In this document: piece after piece, positions 56,301 through 64,000 of the stretch
How positions within the stretch are numbered: position 1 is the first letter of the stretch
How the letters are laid out: every line of letters begins with the position of its first letter
NCBI RefSeq assembly: GCF_024347615.1
Contig: NZ_AP025509.1
Location: 682,001 to 746,000 of the forward strand
Origin: Vibrio splendidus
GTDB taxonomy: Bacteria; Pseudomonadota; Gammaproteobacteria; Enterobacterales; Vibrionaceae
Reading direction: 5' to 3'
Length of the DNA: 64,000 bases
The notes under the pieces: generated by a model
What the model saw: the letters and a program-made list of their open reading frames with translations, nothing else
Databases searched by the model: none
What the model was told of the DNA's origin: nothing
Made by a program: the position numbers and the translations under genes

Positions 56301-56551
56301 AAGTCAAAAGAAGCTTGATACTTTTCTGTATCAGCTTGAATATGCCCCACTGTTTTGTGATAAGAGTCATGGGTTCTCTTCCTTTCAGATACTTTAGCTT
56401 CAATAAGTTCAAGCATATCTTTAACACCAGGAATACCCTTAACATCTCCATAAGTGCAAGAAAGAGGTGAACCGACCAAGAAAACAATATCATTGTCACA
56501 ATAGTCTATTGCACTTAGCAATGACTCACTATTACCCACAGTAAATCCCAT
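53381..56551 (-). CDS. SIR2-STAND-TPR protein, Avs5-like candidate antiphage effector
   Basis: A 1056-residue protein. The N-terminal about 300 residues are a SIR2-like NADase: FLVGSPLS, GIPGVKDM, LTPNFDPLI (NAD-binding Asn and Asp), VHFHGHW (catalytic His) and VVLGYGGWDD. The middle has a STAND-type NTPase region (LIAEWGIGHKE, then VVFFDNVEG), but its Walker A lysine-threonine end is degenerate. The last about 450 residues are helical, TPR-like. Such proteins deplete NAD after sensing a phage product. I chose ATG 56551 because GGGGAT precedes it; ATG 56569 is possible. Confidence 0.82.
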   Translation of the reverse strand: MGFTVGNSESLLSAIDYCDNDIVFLVGSPLSCTYGDVKGIPGVKDMLELIEAKVSERKRTHDSYHKTVGHIQADTEKYQASFDFLRLNTSPNTVNGIIRSATLQAVSESTQEININNIEALENLQKKVELWSIPPATQGLADVLHFSDKISNIVLTPNFDPLISIALTKLGHSPTRTVLHGDSNLEQFQSSSNINIVHFHGHWLEADTLHTSDQLTIDRPLLKQSLTRLLNNKTLVVLGYGGWDDVFTQALFSIIKDNGANFDILWSFYESNEDVINSKYGKLLESVKPALQRGRFKVFGGINCHEFLPELANESKPDEAEPKKEVITPLVEPNDVPSHQPQSFEDKTVDIAPWVHYYDTAHNVIRTTERSYLVSCLDENKCINLIAEWGIGHKEFVCTLNSMDDYAESQIYRVDLSDVRNKSALLERVETELGLPLQVFISKLPRPRHVVFFDNVEGVISNFAESSAFISELEKIVSIITDFNDNSRVIVASRKAIKGSFTNLELSRLESFDTKAFIANHTSAPNNLGSRDIDTIIDIAKGVPTTIESCLRDSEYFTSEELYEEYFMPESYNSSSNDSLPAELVKRVELLADSQEQMQKRAYSLLETLAVLEFGDTFTNLRKSNSGFSYNKQHLEILIGLELVEIEKVTKTLLVEPSSTGEIKILKLPAAVRSYVYSKLTVGAVYEISKNVANVHLGNDWRNGKINFCNLTEAQFSENDKIAGSTHMLLAQLLKCAIELDIGRDIDAAFRACREYALKVSDVGKHKEVVSFSKQVRALAKESDKIKSLAFFYLVEGRSSRMLSDYDHAEKLLKSSLDDGEYLTKKEKIRAMTNLMFLYERTEDSSDKAIEYAQKIIKLDSSDADAKLTLEFQSNTSDISKLKAMEEKFRNKQRYGAADNAAISLSDLETSTAAKVRWLDRVISCPSKNQYNKLRAVTRKAKLSLKDSEYKPSNIELNLLHSCYLFSFSQGMSSLFNDAHRILWKYYTTIRHYNTLFNLYRHSSLYWRIYDDLNKEKTYSTLVTKLLGKLLPSSIDLTEYENAYAVHRANLLTEPK

Positions 56552-56581
56552 TTTATCCCCACTATCCATTGAACGACTCAA

Positions 56582-57111
56582 GTATGCCCTAAAAGGAATA
56601 TTGTAAGTTACTGTACAATAAGAATGTTTTCAACTTTTGTACCAATGCTTCGTATAGCTTATCTCTCTCCAAAAGGCGTCACTGAGTGCAAACGTTTGCT
56701 GCCATATTTTTGTTACGAGCATTGATAGCAAGCTGCGATTTCTTAAACACATTGACTATTTAAGCACGAGAGCCTTTACCATACCTGTAGTTATTGATGG
56801 TTTTCTAATTTAGCAAAATCACTGACAAGCTTTTGTCCACTTTCGCGTCAGAATGATTTTTAGCCTCTTACACTTTCTACCTCAGAAGCCTAACCCGTAC
56901 TTTTAGACCAAAGGAAGTTGACTATTTAACACGACTTAATCGTTGGGTCGTATACTCACATTCCCATTGAACAGTTCATTTGATTTAAATAGGTCACCAC
57001 CATTTCACACTCAGAGATATTATAACTTAAATAATTGAATTATAAGAAGTTATTGACAAACACCGACAGTCTGGCACTCTTGAGTCCTGAAGTTATTAAG
57101 GAGCTCTAGAT
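56582..57111. other. Divergent promoter region with inverted copy of a dispersed repeat
   Basis: About 530 bases without a gene. At 56805-56840 the minus strand reads GTGGACAAAAGCTTGTCAG and an AT tail, like the copy near 38.55 kb. A TTGACA at 57053 could be the -35 of the rightward gene, but its -10 box is poor. Confidence 0.5.
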
Positions 57112-57858
57112 ATGAATGATGTAAAAACAACAGTTGAGAAAATTGTTAAAAACTTCTCAATGTCGGCATATCCACGCGAGGCGTTTAATTATATCGATGA
57201 CTCAATCGAACTTATAATCAGAAGCCCACTTAAAATGCCAAGAGAGCTATTAGAGGTTGGAGAATCTGAACTTTTTGATTCATCAATACCTGGAGCCATA
57301 TTAGCTCTTCAGAAATCTTGCCCTGCAATCGAACGTATTGAAATTCTTGACTTAGAAATGCGAAACAAAGGGTTGTTCAATCTACTTGTAAAAAAGCTAT
57401 TGATGCTCGATACAGTCAACTATGTTTGTGTCTGTGGAGTTACTAATCAATTGTTTCGTCAGTCTTTGAGGAACAATGACAAGTGGGCACACTTAATTAC
57501 AAGTGAAAGCATAGATCAGAGAGCTATAATGAAAAGTGTTCCATTTTTTAGACGAAATAAGGTGGAATATAAGAAATTTATTTATGCTCTGGATCAATAC
57601 TCAAACTCGACAAATCACATGTCGAAATGGTGTAAAGACGCAAAAAAGCAATTAATTGAATTGGTTGAAAGTGAAACATCAGATGACGAGTTTTTAGCTT
57701 CTAATATGAGAGGCGCTGGTGTATTCGAAGGTCTTCGTGATAGTTTTATAGAAGCTTTTCGAGAGAGAGAGGTGGATCACTACACGTTTATAGCGACAGG
57801 TTATCACAACAATTTTTATACGACGTGCGACTTGTTTTTTGACAACAAGGATCATTAG
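57112..57858 (+). CDS. Protein of unknown function, possibly GNAT-like
   Basis: A 248-residue cytoplasmic protein. Residues about 75-130 (ERIEILDLEMRNKGLFNLL, then VCGVTNQLF) have a pattern reminiscent of the acetyl-CoA-binding region of GNAT N-acetyltransferases; this is weak. No other motif is seen. The start ATG follows AAGGAG with eight-base spacing. The stop lies one base before the left end of an IS481-like element, so the natural C-terminus may have been lost. It diverges from the SIR2 gene. Confidence 0.6.
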   Translation: MNDVKTTVEKIVKNFSMSAYPREAFNYIDDSIELIIRSPLKMPRELLEVGESELFDSSIPGAILALQKSCPAIERIEILDLEMRNKGLFNLLVKKLLMLDTVNYVCVCGVTNQLFRQSLRNNDKWAHLITSESIDQRAIMKSVPFFRRNKVEYKKFIYALDQYSNSTNHMSKWCKDAKKQLIELVESETSDDEFLASNMRGAGVFEGLRDSFIEAFREREVDHYTFIATGYHNNFYTTCDLFFDNKDH

Positions 57859-57859
57859 T

Positions 57860-59032
57860 TGTATCAGTTCCGACTAGATCTGACACTTCATTTTGAAAAG
57901 AAGAGAGTTACCCACTTTGATTAAAGGTACTTAATCACTAATCAAAGACAATAGAGGTAACTCTCATGCTTCATACTAGCAATCCAATCATCAAACACAA
58001 AGCTGGGCTTCTCAATCTTGCAGAGGAACTTGGCAATGTATCTAGAGCTTGCAAGGTTATGGGTGTCTCTCGAGACACGTTTTATCACTTGAAACTGGCG
58101 GTATTGATGCTCTGATTAATCAGAGCAGAAGAACACCAAACTTAAAGAACCGAGTCGATAGTGAAACTGAACAAGCCGTCCTAAAATACGCCATCGACTA
58201 CCCTGCCAGATAGCGAAAGCAACGAACTGCGTAAACTGGGGGTCTTTATCTCTCCAAGTGGCGTGCGCTCAATCTGGCTTCACAACGACCTAGAAAACTT
58301 CAAAAAACGCCTCATTGCCTTAGAAAAGCAAGTTGCTGAGAACGGTATCATTCTAACGGAAGAGCAAGTCGCTGCTCTAGAACGCGAAGCATGATGATGA
58401 AGCTTGTGGTGAGATAGAAACAGCACACCCAGGCTCTCAAGACACATTCTATGTTGGCAACCTTAAAGGTGTTGGGCGTATCTATCAGCAGACGTTCGTT
58501 GATACCTACAGCAAAATAGCGTTCGCAAAGCTCTACACGACAAAAACACCAATCACGGCAGCAGATATGTTGAGTGACAAGGTTCTGCCGTTCTTCGAGA
58601 ATCATAAGCTGCCAATGTTGAGAATCTTGACTGACCGAGGCACTGAATACTGTGGTCGTGTTGATCAGCATGTCTACCAGCTCTATCTAGCCATCAATGA
58701 TATCGACCACACGAAAACGAAAGCGATGTCACCGTAGACAAATGGTATCTGCGAACGCTTCCACAAGACCATATTGAATGAGTTCTACCAAGTCACATTC
58801 AGAAAGAAACTGTATGGTTCGATGGAAGAGTTACAGAAAGATCTGGACGAATGGATGGACTACTACAACAATCATCGTACCCATCAAGGAAAAATGTGCT
58901 GTGGCAGAACGCCAATAGAGACATTAGAGGATGGTAAATCAATCTGGGCTGAAAAGAATTTAGCCCAGATATAATCTGACAGGCACCGAGTCTAAAAGTG
59001 GGTAACTGTCAGATCAGGTCTGAATTACTACA
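57860..59032 (+). mobile_element. Decayed IS481-like insertion sequence
   Basis: An 1173-bp remnant bounded by imperfect 26-bp inverted repeats that share TGTA, TTC, GAC and an identical inner GATCTGACA. GTTACCCAC follows on both sides. No target duplication is visible, so one flank may have been rearranged. The transposase inside is broken. Confidence 0.82.
57966..58974 (+). pseudogene. IS481-like transposase, disrupted
   Basis: Frame-by-frame reading gives an IS481-type transposase: an N-terminal HTH (LNLAEELGNVSRACKVMGVS), the DDE part (FVDTYSKIAFAKL, LTDRGTEYCGR) and an intact C-terminus (YYNNHRTHQGKMC). It is broken by a frameshift near 58095, a deletion/frameshift near 58205, a further frameshift near 58390, and a TAG in place of CAG near 58736. 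It cannot make a functional protein. Confidence 0.85.
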
Positions 59033-59045
59033 GCTAATCCCAAAC

Positions 59046-62000
59046 CTATTTTCTGAATGAATTGATTTTCACCCCCTCATCCGACAATCTTATTGAAGAT
59101 AATAATTCGTACTCTATGCAAACCATCAACAATGCGTAAACAGTAGGGTTATAAGGGTAAAAGTTAACACTAAGGGGCCATTCAGAACCAAGTGCTTGTT
59201 CGGCTAAACTATCAATTTTGCCTTTGTGGTGAGGTACTTGACCAATAATCAGGTTAAGCTTTTCATTTAGAGTAACTTTCTCACTTTCAAGAAACTTTAC
59301 GATTTGACTCTCATTTAGCTTAATTACATTTTTAATCCCAATTTCAGCTAAATGTCGTGTTAAGTCTTTTCCATTTTTTTTCTTTATAAGGCCTGTAAAT
59401 GGAGCTTTTACCACAACTTCTTGTGCAAACATTGGAAACCAATACTCAGATGGAATCGAGGCGTTCAAGTAATCAGTCCAGCCTGATAGCAAAACCTTCC
59501 TATGTTCCAACTCTACTCTAGGAAGCAAAGCACAAAAATCATCTTCATCTATTTCAAAACTTTTTTGCTCAATTAGTTCTGGGTACTTCTCAATCAAAAA
59601 ATAGGCGCTATCAACATCACTTTGCTGCAAGAGTTCGAAAAGCTCTAATGATGGTTCTATCATTTCATTATGTACAAAAGACTTAAGCTTAGATGGTGTT
59701 AGTTCAACTAGCTCTTCATTAGAAAAACTCAAATTAAGAAGACTGGCATAATAAGTAAAGGTTTCTGAGTCTTTGGTATACTCGATAAGAAAGGCTTTTA
59801 TTATTTGATTTTGCTCATATGAGCAGTTAGAGGTGTCATTTGCTAGCTTTTCCTTAACTTCTTTTTCGGCTAAGAGTTCTGATAACCAGTTTGAATCAAT
59901 TTGATTCTCCTCTTCTGTCACTTTAATCAGAGTTTCTACTACGTACCAATTAATCTGTAACTTATGGCTTTCTATTAATGGTACCCAATACTGTTGAGGA
60001 ACTTTGTCTAAGGTCACCAACTCAAATTCAATACGCTTCAATGAACTAAGCGTTACCTCCTCACTTAGCTCTGATTGTAGAACTTTTAAAATAAAAGTAT
60101 CGGGGCATTTAATAATCTTTCCTGTGCTAGCCAGCTCCACTTCCTTTGTGAAATCGCTATCAACAAATGACCTAACTTGTTCGAACTTACTTATTAACTT
60201 GTAGGATGCTGGTAAGCTAATATGTTTTTCTGAATAAGCAGAAAGCGCCGACTGTAGCGTTGTTGAGTTTAGCTCGACAATACCAAATTCAATAGAACTT
60301 CTAACTAATGATCTAAGATGAGGAGCTTCATCCAAGCTACTGATCACTATTTGTTTATTCTTAAATGATTCAATAGTTTTTTGGGGATTAGAGTGCCTAC
60401 TTATCGCCTCTAGTAATAATGGCTCTTCTTTAAGTTGAAGTTGCACAAGGGATTTCTCCTCGGTAGAGAGATCTTCCACATGATTAACTAAGTCAGAGAG
60501 CAACTCAATACCATCGACTTTTGGTAGATTTTTTATGCTAAATAAAAGATCTGAGATGACAGTTGGCCATAAAAGTTTGTTCCATTCAGGTAGAACACCT
60601 CGAAGTTTGTATAAGCGCTCAGCACATGATTCGTGCTCAATGAACTGAATATGCATAATTTTATTCCGTAATACTGAATGCTCTTCAGAACTAGAAAGGA
60701 ATCGCAACAATCCATAATTTTGAGCCGCTGGTGAGTAAGCATCATTGTCAGATAGGTATGACAATACTTCGTTGTAATTGCTAGACTCAAACATCAAATC
60801 AAACTCTTGACGATCTCGCAACGCTTGTAAAAATGCAAAGTCTCTATCTGTAAGCCTCCCTTCAAGGACATGATTAAGGTACAAACCGTAATGCTCATCA
60901 ATTAAACCATCCCGAAGTAACATCTTTAATACAGGCATATCATGAGGAACCCATTCTTCATCTGGCATCAGTTCCATTGCTTCAGATAAAGGCCAAGTCA
61001 TAGATCTAGTCTCTAATAACATTTGTTTAATTTTAGATAATTCGCGCTGCCTTTTCTCAGCTAGTTCCGTGTTTTTGCCACGAATATTACTCAGTCTTTT
61101 TTGCACTAATTCTGGGTCTAAAGCAGGGACTCTTAACTGCTTTGACTGATAATTATTAGTTTGATGGTTCCCGTTAACAATGACAGTCAGCTGCTTAAAA
61201 TGCGGTGAGTCAGAGTGGATAAGGTTAACAAGTTCCTCTGTTTCCATCTGCTTAGTTTCAATCCCTGAAATTAGCCTTATTGCGTCCACATTCAAAGCTC
61301 TTGATAGCTGCCCCAATAATACCCAAAAATACTCTTGTTCATCCTGCAAAAGTTCCAGAGAAGAGTTTTTATCTTGTTGAAGTAACTGGTTATATTGCTC
61401 AGCTAAGTTTTTTTCTTGCTGTTGGCGGATCTTCTCTTTAACGTTAACGGCTTGATCAATCGCACTGGTATCATTTGTATATAACTTGGCAAAGTCATGG
61501 CTATAAAGGTTTTTGTATACAATAAATGACAGCAATCGGGCATAATTGTTTTGACAGTTCTGTGTCTTCAAAATTTTTCTATATGAGTTGAACTCATTCA
61601 CTGTATTCCTTAACACACGCATATCAGGTACTGCTACAGATACTCTTCTTAAGACAGGTTCTAACTGAGTTGCTATTGCGGGATCTGCAAACAATTGTTT
61701 GAATCTTTCATATGAGTTGAATGGCGACATAATAGGGATAAGCGGAACTATTGCATCGAAAAACTTTGCTCTACCGCTCCCTTGAAAGATATCATCACGA
61801 ACAGCATATACAAACCGCACAGGGCTTAATACTTGGTCGCTTTTGTTTACGATATTGTTTAATTCTTTCAGACTTTCAAAAACCTCAGGAATTTCATATC
61901 TATCTAGATCCTCAATCACTACTACATCAGTCTTTGTAGCAATAAAAAACCTCAAAAGCTCTTCAAGGTGTAAACTAAATGACGTCCCCTCTTTTGCTGT

Positions 62001-62708
62001 AGGTTGAAAATCGAAACTACCTTCTTTTGGGTTAATACTAGACAGTCTATTTTTAGACAAGTACTTATACACATCGGCCAGAAGGCAAATCGGAACAGCG
62101 AAAAAGAAACTAATCCCCCACACCTTCATGTTAACCCAGTCTGCATTCAGCAAAACATTGTATAGCAAGTTTAATGACGTCTTTAACCCCAATGAAATAC
62201 CATACCCAGCCAATACACCCCAACAAATCAGAACGGCTGCTTGCATATATGCAGATAGCTTTTTTCCTTTTTTATAAATAGGAAAACTAAACCTTGAGCC
62301 GATTTCATCTAGTCCGCTATATTGATAAAGTAACTGTCGAGCAATTGCCTTTTCTAAGTCTTCTACTTTTTTTTCATCTTTAGAAGGCAAGTAAGTCCCT
62401 AAAGATACAAACTTAGTTTTCAAGCTAGGTCGCTTACTAAAGTAGGTTCTTAATAGTGTTGATTTTCCGCTACCATAGGGCCCAGTCAGAGCTATTTCCT
62501 GTACATTACTTGAGCACTCATTAATGAAGTAATCTAGCTGATGGAAGTAATAGTCGTAATCATTTGGAGTCTCAACTATCGTAGGTGCCAGGTAAAGCAT
62601 CTCACTGTTATTACCATCTGAGGTATCGGTAATTGATTTAATTCTACGTATAGCCCAGCGTAAAACAGATATAGCTTTTAACAAAAGATAACTCTTTAAC
62701 TGCCACAT
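59046..62708 (-). CDS. YobI-like membrane P-loop NTPase
   Basis: A 1220-residue protein with KAP-like features. Walker A is GPYGSGKST (76-84) and Walker B is VVVIEDLDRY (261-270). Two membrane helices (about 156-176 and 197-214) lie between them, and an N-terminal hydrophobic segment is also present. This layout fits the YobI branch of KAP-type NTPases. The C-terminal about 800 residues are helical repeats with no recognised domain. The upstream GTG 62753 is a weaker start than ATG 62708, which follows AGAGAA. Single-gene defence is a plausible role, not shown. Confidence 0.78.
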   Translation of the reverse strand: MWQLKSYLLLKAISVLRWAIRRIKSITDTSDGNNSEMLYLAPTIVETPNDYDYYFHQLDYFINECSSNVQEIALTGPYGSGKSTLLRTYFSKRPSLKTKFVSLGTYLPSKDEKKVEDLEKAIARQLLYQYSGLDEIGSRFSFPIYKKGKKLSAYMQAAVLICWGVLAGYGISLGLKTSLNLLYNVLLNADWVNMKVWGISFFFAVPICLLADVYKYLSKNRLSSINPKEGSFDFQPTAKEGTSFSLHLEELLRFFIATKTDVVVIEDLDRYEIPEVFESLKELNNIVNKSDQVLSPVRFVYAVRDDIFQGSGRAKFFDAIVPLIPIMSPFNSYERFKQLFADPAIATQLEPVLRRVSVAVPDMRVLRNTVNEFNSYRKILKTQNCQNNYARLLSFIVYKNLYSHDFAKLYTNDTSAIDQAVNVKEKIRQQQEKNLAEQYNQLLQQDKNSSLELLQDEQEYFWVLLGQLSRALNVDAIRLISGIETKQMETEELVNLIHSDSPHFKQLTVIVNGNHQTNNYQSKQLRVPALDPELVQKRLSNIRGKNTELAEKRQRELSKIKQMLLETRSMTWPLSEAMELMPDEEWVPHDMPVLKMLLRDGLIDEHYGLYLNHVLEGRLTDRDFAFLQALRDRQEFDLMFESSNYNEVLSYLSDNDAYSPAAQNYGLLRFLSSSEEHSVLRNKIMHIQFIEHESCAERLYKLRGVLPEWNKLLWPTVISDLLFSIKNLPKVDGIELLSDLVNHVEDLSTEEKSLVQLQLKEEPLLLEAISRHSNPQKTIESFKNKQIVISSLDEAPHLRSLVRSSIEFGIVELNSTTLQSALSAYSEKHISLPASYKLISKFEQVRSFVDSDFTKEVELASTGKIIKCPDTFILKVLQSELSEEVTLSSLKRIEFELVTLDKVPQQYWVPLIESHKLQINWYVVETLIKVTEEENQIDSNWLSELLAEKEVKEKLANDTSNCSYEQNQIIKAFLIEYTKDSETFTYYASLLNLSFSNEELVELTPSKLKSFVHNEMIEPSLELFELLQQSDVDSAYFLIEKYPELIEQKSFEIDEDDFCALLPRVELEHRKVLLSGWTDYLNASIPSEYWFPMFAQEVVVKAPFTGLIKKKNGKDLTRHLAEIGIKNVIKLNESQIVKFLESEKVTLNEKLNLIIGQVPHHKGKIDSLAEQALGSEWPLSVNFYPYNPTVYALLMVCIEYELLSSIRLSDEGVKINSFRK

Positions 62709-62753
62709 GATTAAATTCTCTAAAATAGTTCTATTTACTGATATATTATGCAC

Positions 62754-63094
62754 TTACATATATCAAGTGACAATCATATAGAGAGATTCATACTACATCT
62801 CAACACTTCTATTGCTACTACTAACATGGACAGCCTACTAGTTATTCTCAAAGTAAACTCAATCAAAAAACTCAAATTCAAATGTTCAATGTATAGAGAG
62901 TACGCAAGCAAAGGCTAAATCTGAGTTGTACTAGTTTGAAAACTCTGTGAATCAGTTTTTCCACGAACAAGTCAAAGAAGTAATCAACGATTTTTGTTTA
63001 CCAAAGCAATCTTATAGATCCTTAATTCCCGCTCTATTTAGCAAGTAAGAAAACTATGAGTTGAAGGGCTCGCATGCGCAGTAGTATTTCCTCA
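62754..63094. other. Intergenic region between YobI-like and metallophosphoesterase genes
   Basis: About 340 bases with no gene and no clear regulatory element. It should hold the YobI-like promoter. Nothing else is seen. Confidence 0.4.
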
Positions 63095-63895
63095 TTAGGA
63101 TTTTAGCAGCGTATGTAACTTTCTAGACTTAATAAGATTGTTTTCAAACCCGTCTTCATGTGGGTATCCGACTTGGTTTGAAACCTGTCTTACGCCCTCA
63201 ACAATTCGATCAAAATTATCGTGAGTGTGTCCACTAACCATAACAGTTACTCCAAGACTAGCTAACTCTCTGATTAACTCATTGTCGTCAGAGCAGAAAT
63301 AACACGTTAAAAGGTCAACTGGATAGCCTGAATGTTTCAGTTCAAAGCTCTGTGGAAAGTGTGAAACAACCAGCTTGTTATTTTTTAGAGAGTTAGACAT
63401 AGATTCAATACAAGAACTCCTAAACTTAGCATTCAACTCCCTCATTTTTGTTGGTGTCAAAGTTTGATTATTCACGGTTATGTACTTGAAATCATTGATT
63501 CTCATCTGTAGAGAAAGTGTGTTGACGTCATTTAGCCCACTGAGGTTTGTCCAACCAACCCCTCCAAATATCTCAAGATCATACTTATCAATAACTACCG
63601 ACGTGTTTTCGAGAAAGTGCAAGTTGCAACTTAATTGATTCCAAAGAGGCAAACAGCTCAAATAATCAAGATAATCGAAACCTTGAGGATAAAACTCATG
63701 GTTACCAGCAATCACGATAAATTCAATGTCAGGGTTTGATTTAGCAGCTTGAAAAGCGAGTTCTGCTAGCCCTACCCCATGCGTAATGTCCCCACCTAGT
63801 ATCACAATATCAGCGTCAGGGTTAACCAATTGTTTAATAGTGGTTCCACTAAACTCTTCATGCAAATCTGAAATCACTTGAAACAACGTATCCAC
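63095..63895 (-). CDS. Calcineurin-like metallophosphoesterase (second copy type)
   Basis: A 266-residue protein with the motifs SDLHEEF, LGGDITHG, AGNHEFY, VVSHFP and SGHTHDN, so all metal ligands are present. It is of the short cytoplasmic type and unlike the enzyme encoded near 41.4 kb. GTG 63895 is the likely start, six bases after AAGGGA; TTG 63901 is possible. It is alone in the window, with about 340 bases before the YobI-like gene. Its substrate is unknown. Confidence 0.8.
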   Translation of the reverse strand: MDTLFQVISDLHEEFSGTTIKQLVNPDADIVILGGDITHGVGLAELAFQAAKSNPDIEFIVIAGNHEFYPQGFDYLDYLSCLPLWNQLSCNLHFLENTSVVIDKYDLEIFGGVGWTNLSGLNDVNTLSLQMRINDFKYITVNNQTLTPTKMRELNAKFRSSCIESMSNSLKNNKLVVSHFPQSFELKHSGYPVDLLTCYFCSDDNELIRELASLGVTVMVSGHTHDNFDRIVEGVRQVSNQVGYPHEDGFENNLIKSRKLHTLLKS

Positions 63896-64000
63896 TGGCA
63901 ATCCCTTAAAAAATGACTGTTATAACAGGGTAATAGTAGCTCAAACCGATGTCCAACAAGTCATGTACGACTCCATTGATACGTCAGATTAATTGGCGAT

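Noticed and set aside
58198..58214. 17-base match ACTACCCTGCCAGATAG to the right end of the IS3 element at 37824
   Set aside because: In the IS481 copy the first 12 bases code for the normal Asp-Tyr-Pro-Ala of its transposase, so the match is more likely chance plus a small deletion than an excision footprint.
1..64000. CRISPR array
   Set aside because: No run of regularly spaced repeats with unique spacers was seen; the tandem repeats at 33330-33419 have no spacers.

Overview
The window looks like a Vibrio chromosome, probably close to the V. splendidus group. I base this on the gene content (RavA/ViaA pair, LtaE, PdxY, a Cys-Gly-Leu-Cys tRNA cluster), moderate-to-low G+C, and Vibrio-type transposases. 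I worked from gene recognition by eye, without a database search.

Bases 1 to about 21.7 kb look like host chromosome. They hold the start of a methyl-accepting chemotaxis gene, four tRNA genes, the ravA-viaA operon, a Nudix hydrolase, and threonine aldolase. Next comes a six-gene chaperone-usher pilus operon of the archaic (spore-coat-U) type with a CsgD/VpsT-like regulator at its end. After that come pdxY with a lipoprotein gene, a PLP-dependent decarboxylase, an AraC regulator, and an HlyD plus DUF2955-type membrane pair.

From about 22.1 kb to the right edge the window is a mobile genomic island. It opens with a P4-type tyrosine integrase. It carries its own mobilisation genes at 47.4-50.9 kb: an accessory protein, a relaxase, a third gene, and a hairpin-rich candidate oriT. 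This fits an integrative mobilisable element or a composite of several. The right attachment site was not found and probably lies outside the window. Three insertion sequences sit in the island. An IS3-family element splits umuC and is flanked by a 4-bp duplication. An IS1202/ISNCY-type element is flanked by a perfect 16-bp duplication. A decayed IS481-like copy lies near 58 kb.

The cargo is mostly defence-like. It includes a lipoprotein cassette with a metal-dependent lipase/nuclease-like protein, a CBASS pair (CD-NTase plus SLATT membrane effector), a zincin peptidase, a zinc-finger protein, a secreted nuclease, SOS-regulated umuDC, a KAP NTPase, a NYN-LOTUS protein, a SIR2-STAND-TPR giant, a YobI-like membrane NTPase and two metallophosphoesterases. 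The best candidate for an undescribed system is the tightly coupled operon at 38.9-41.8 kb. It encodes a metallophosphoesterase, a divergent thymidylate-synthase-like protein lacking the catalytic cysteine, a MazG-type pyrophosphohydrolase and an apparently intact thymidylate synthase-family enzyme. Together they suggest a pyrimidine-nucleotide modification or depletion module.
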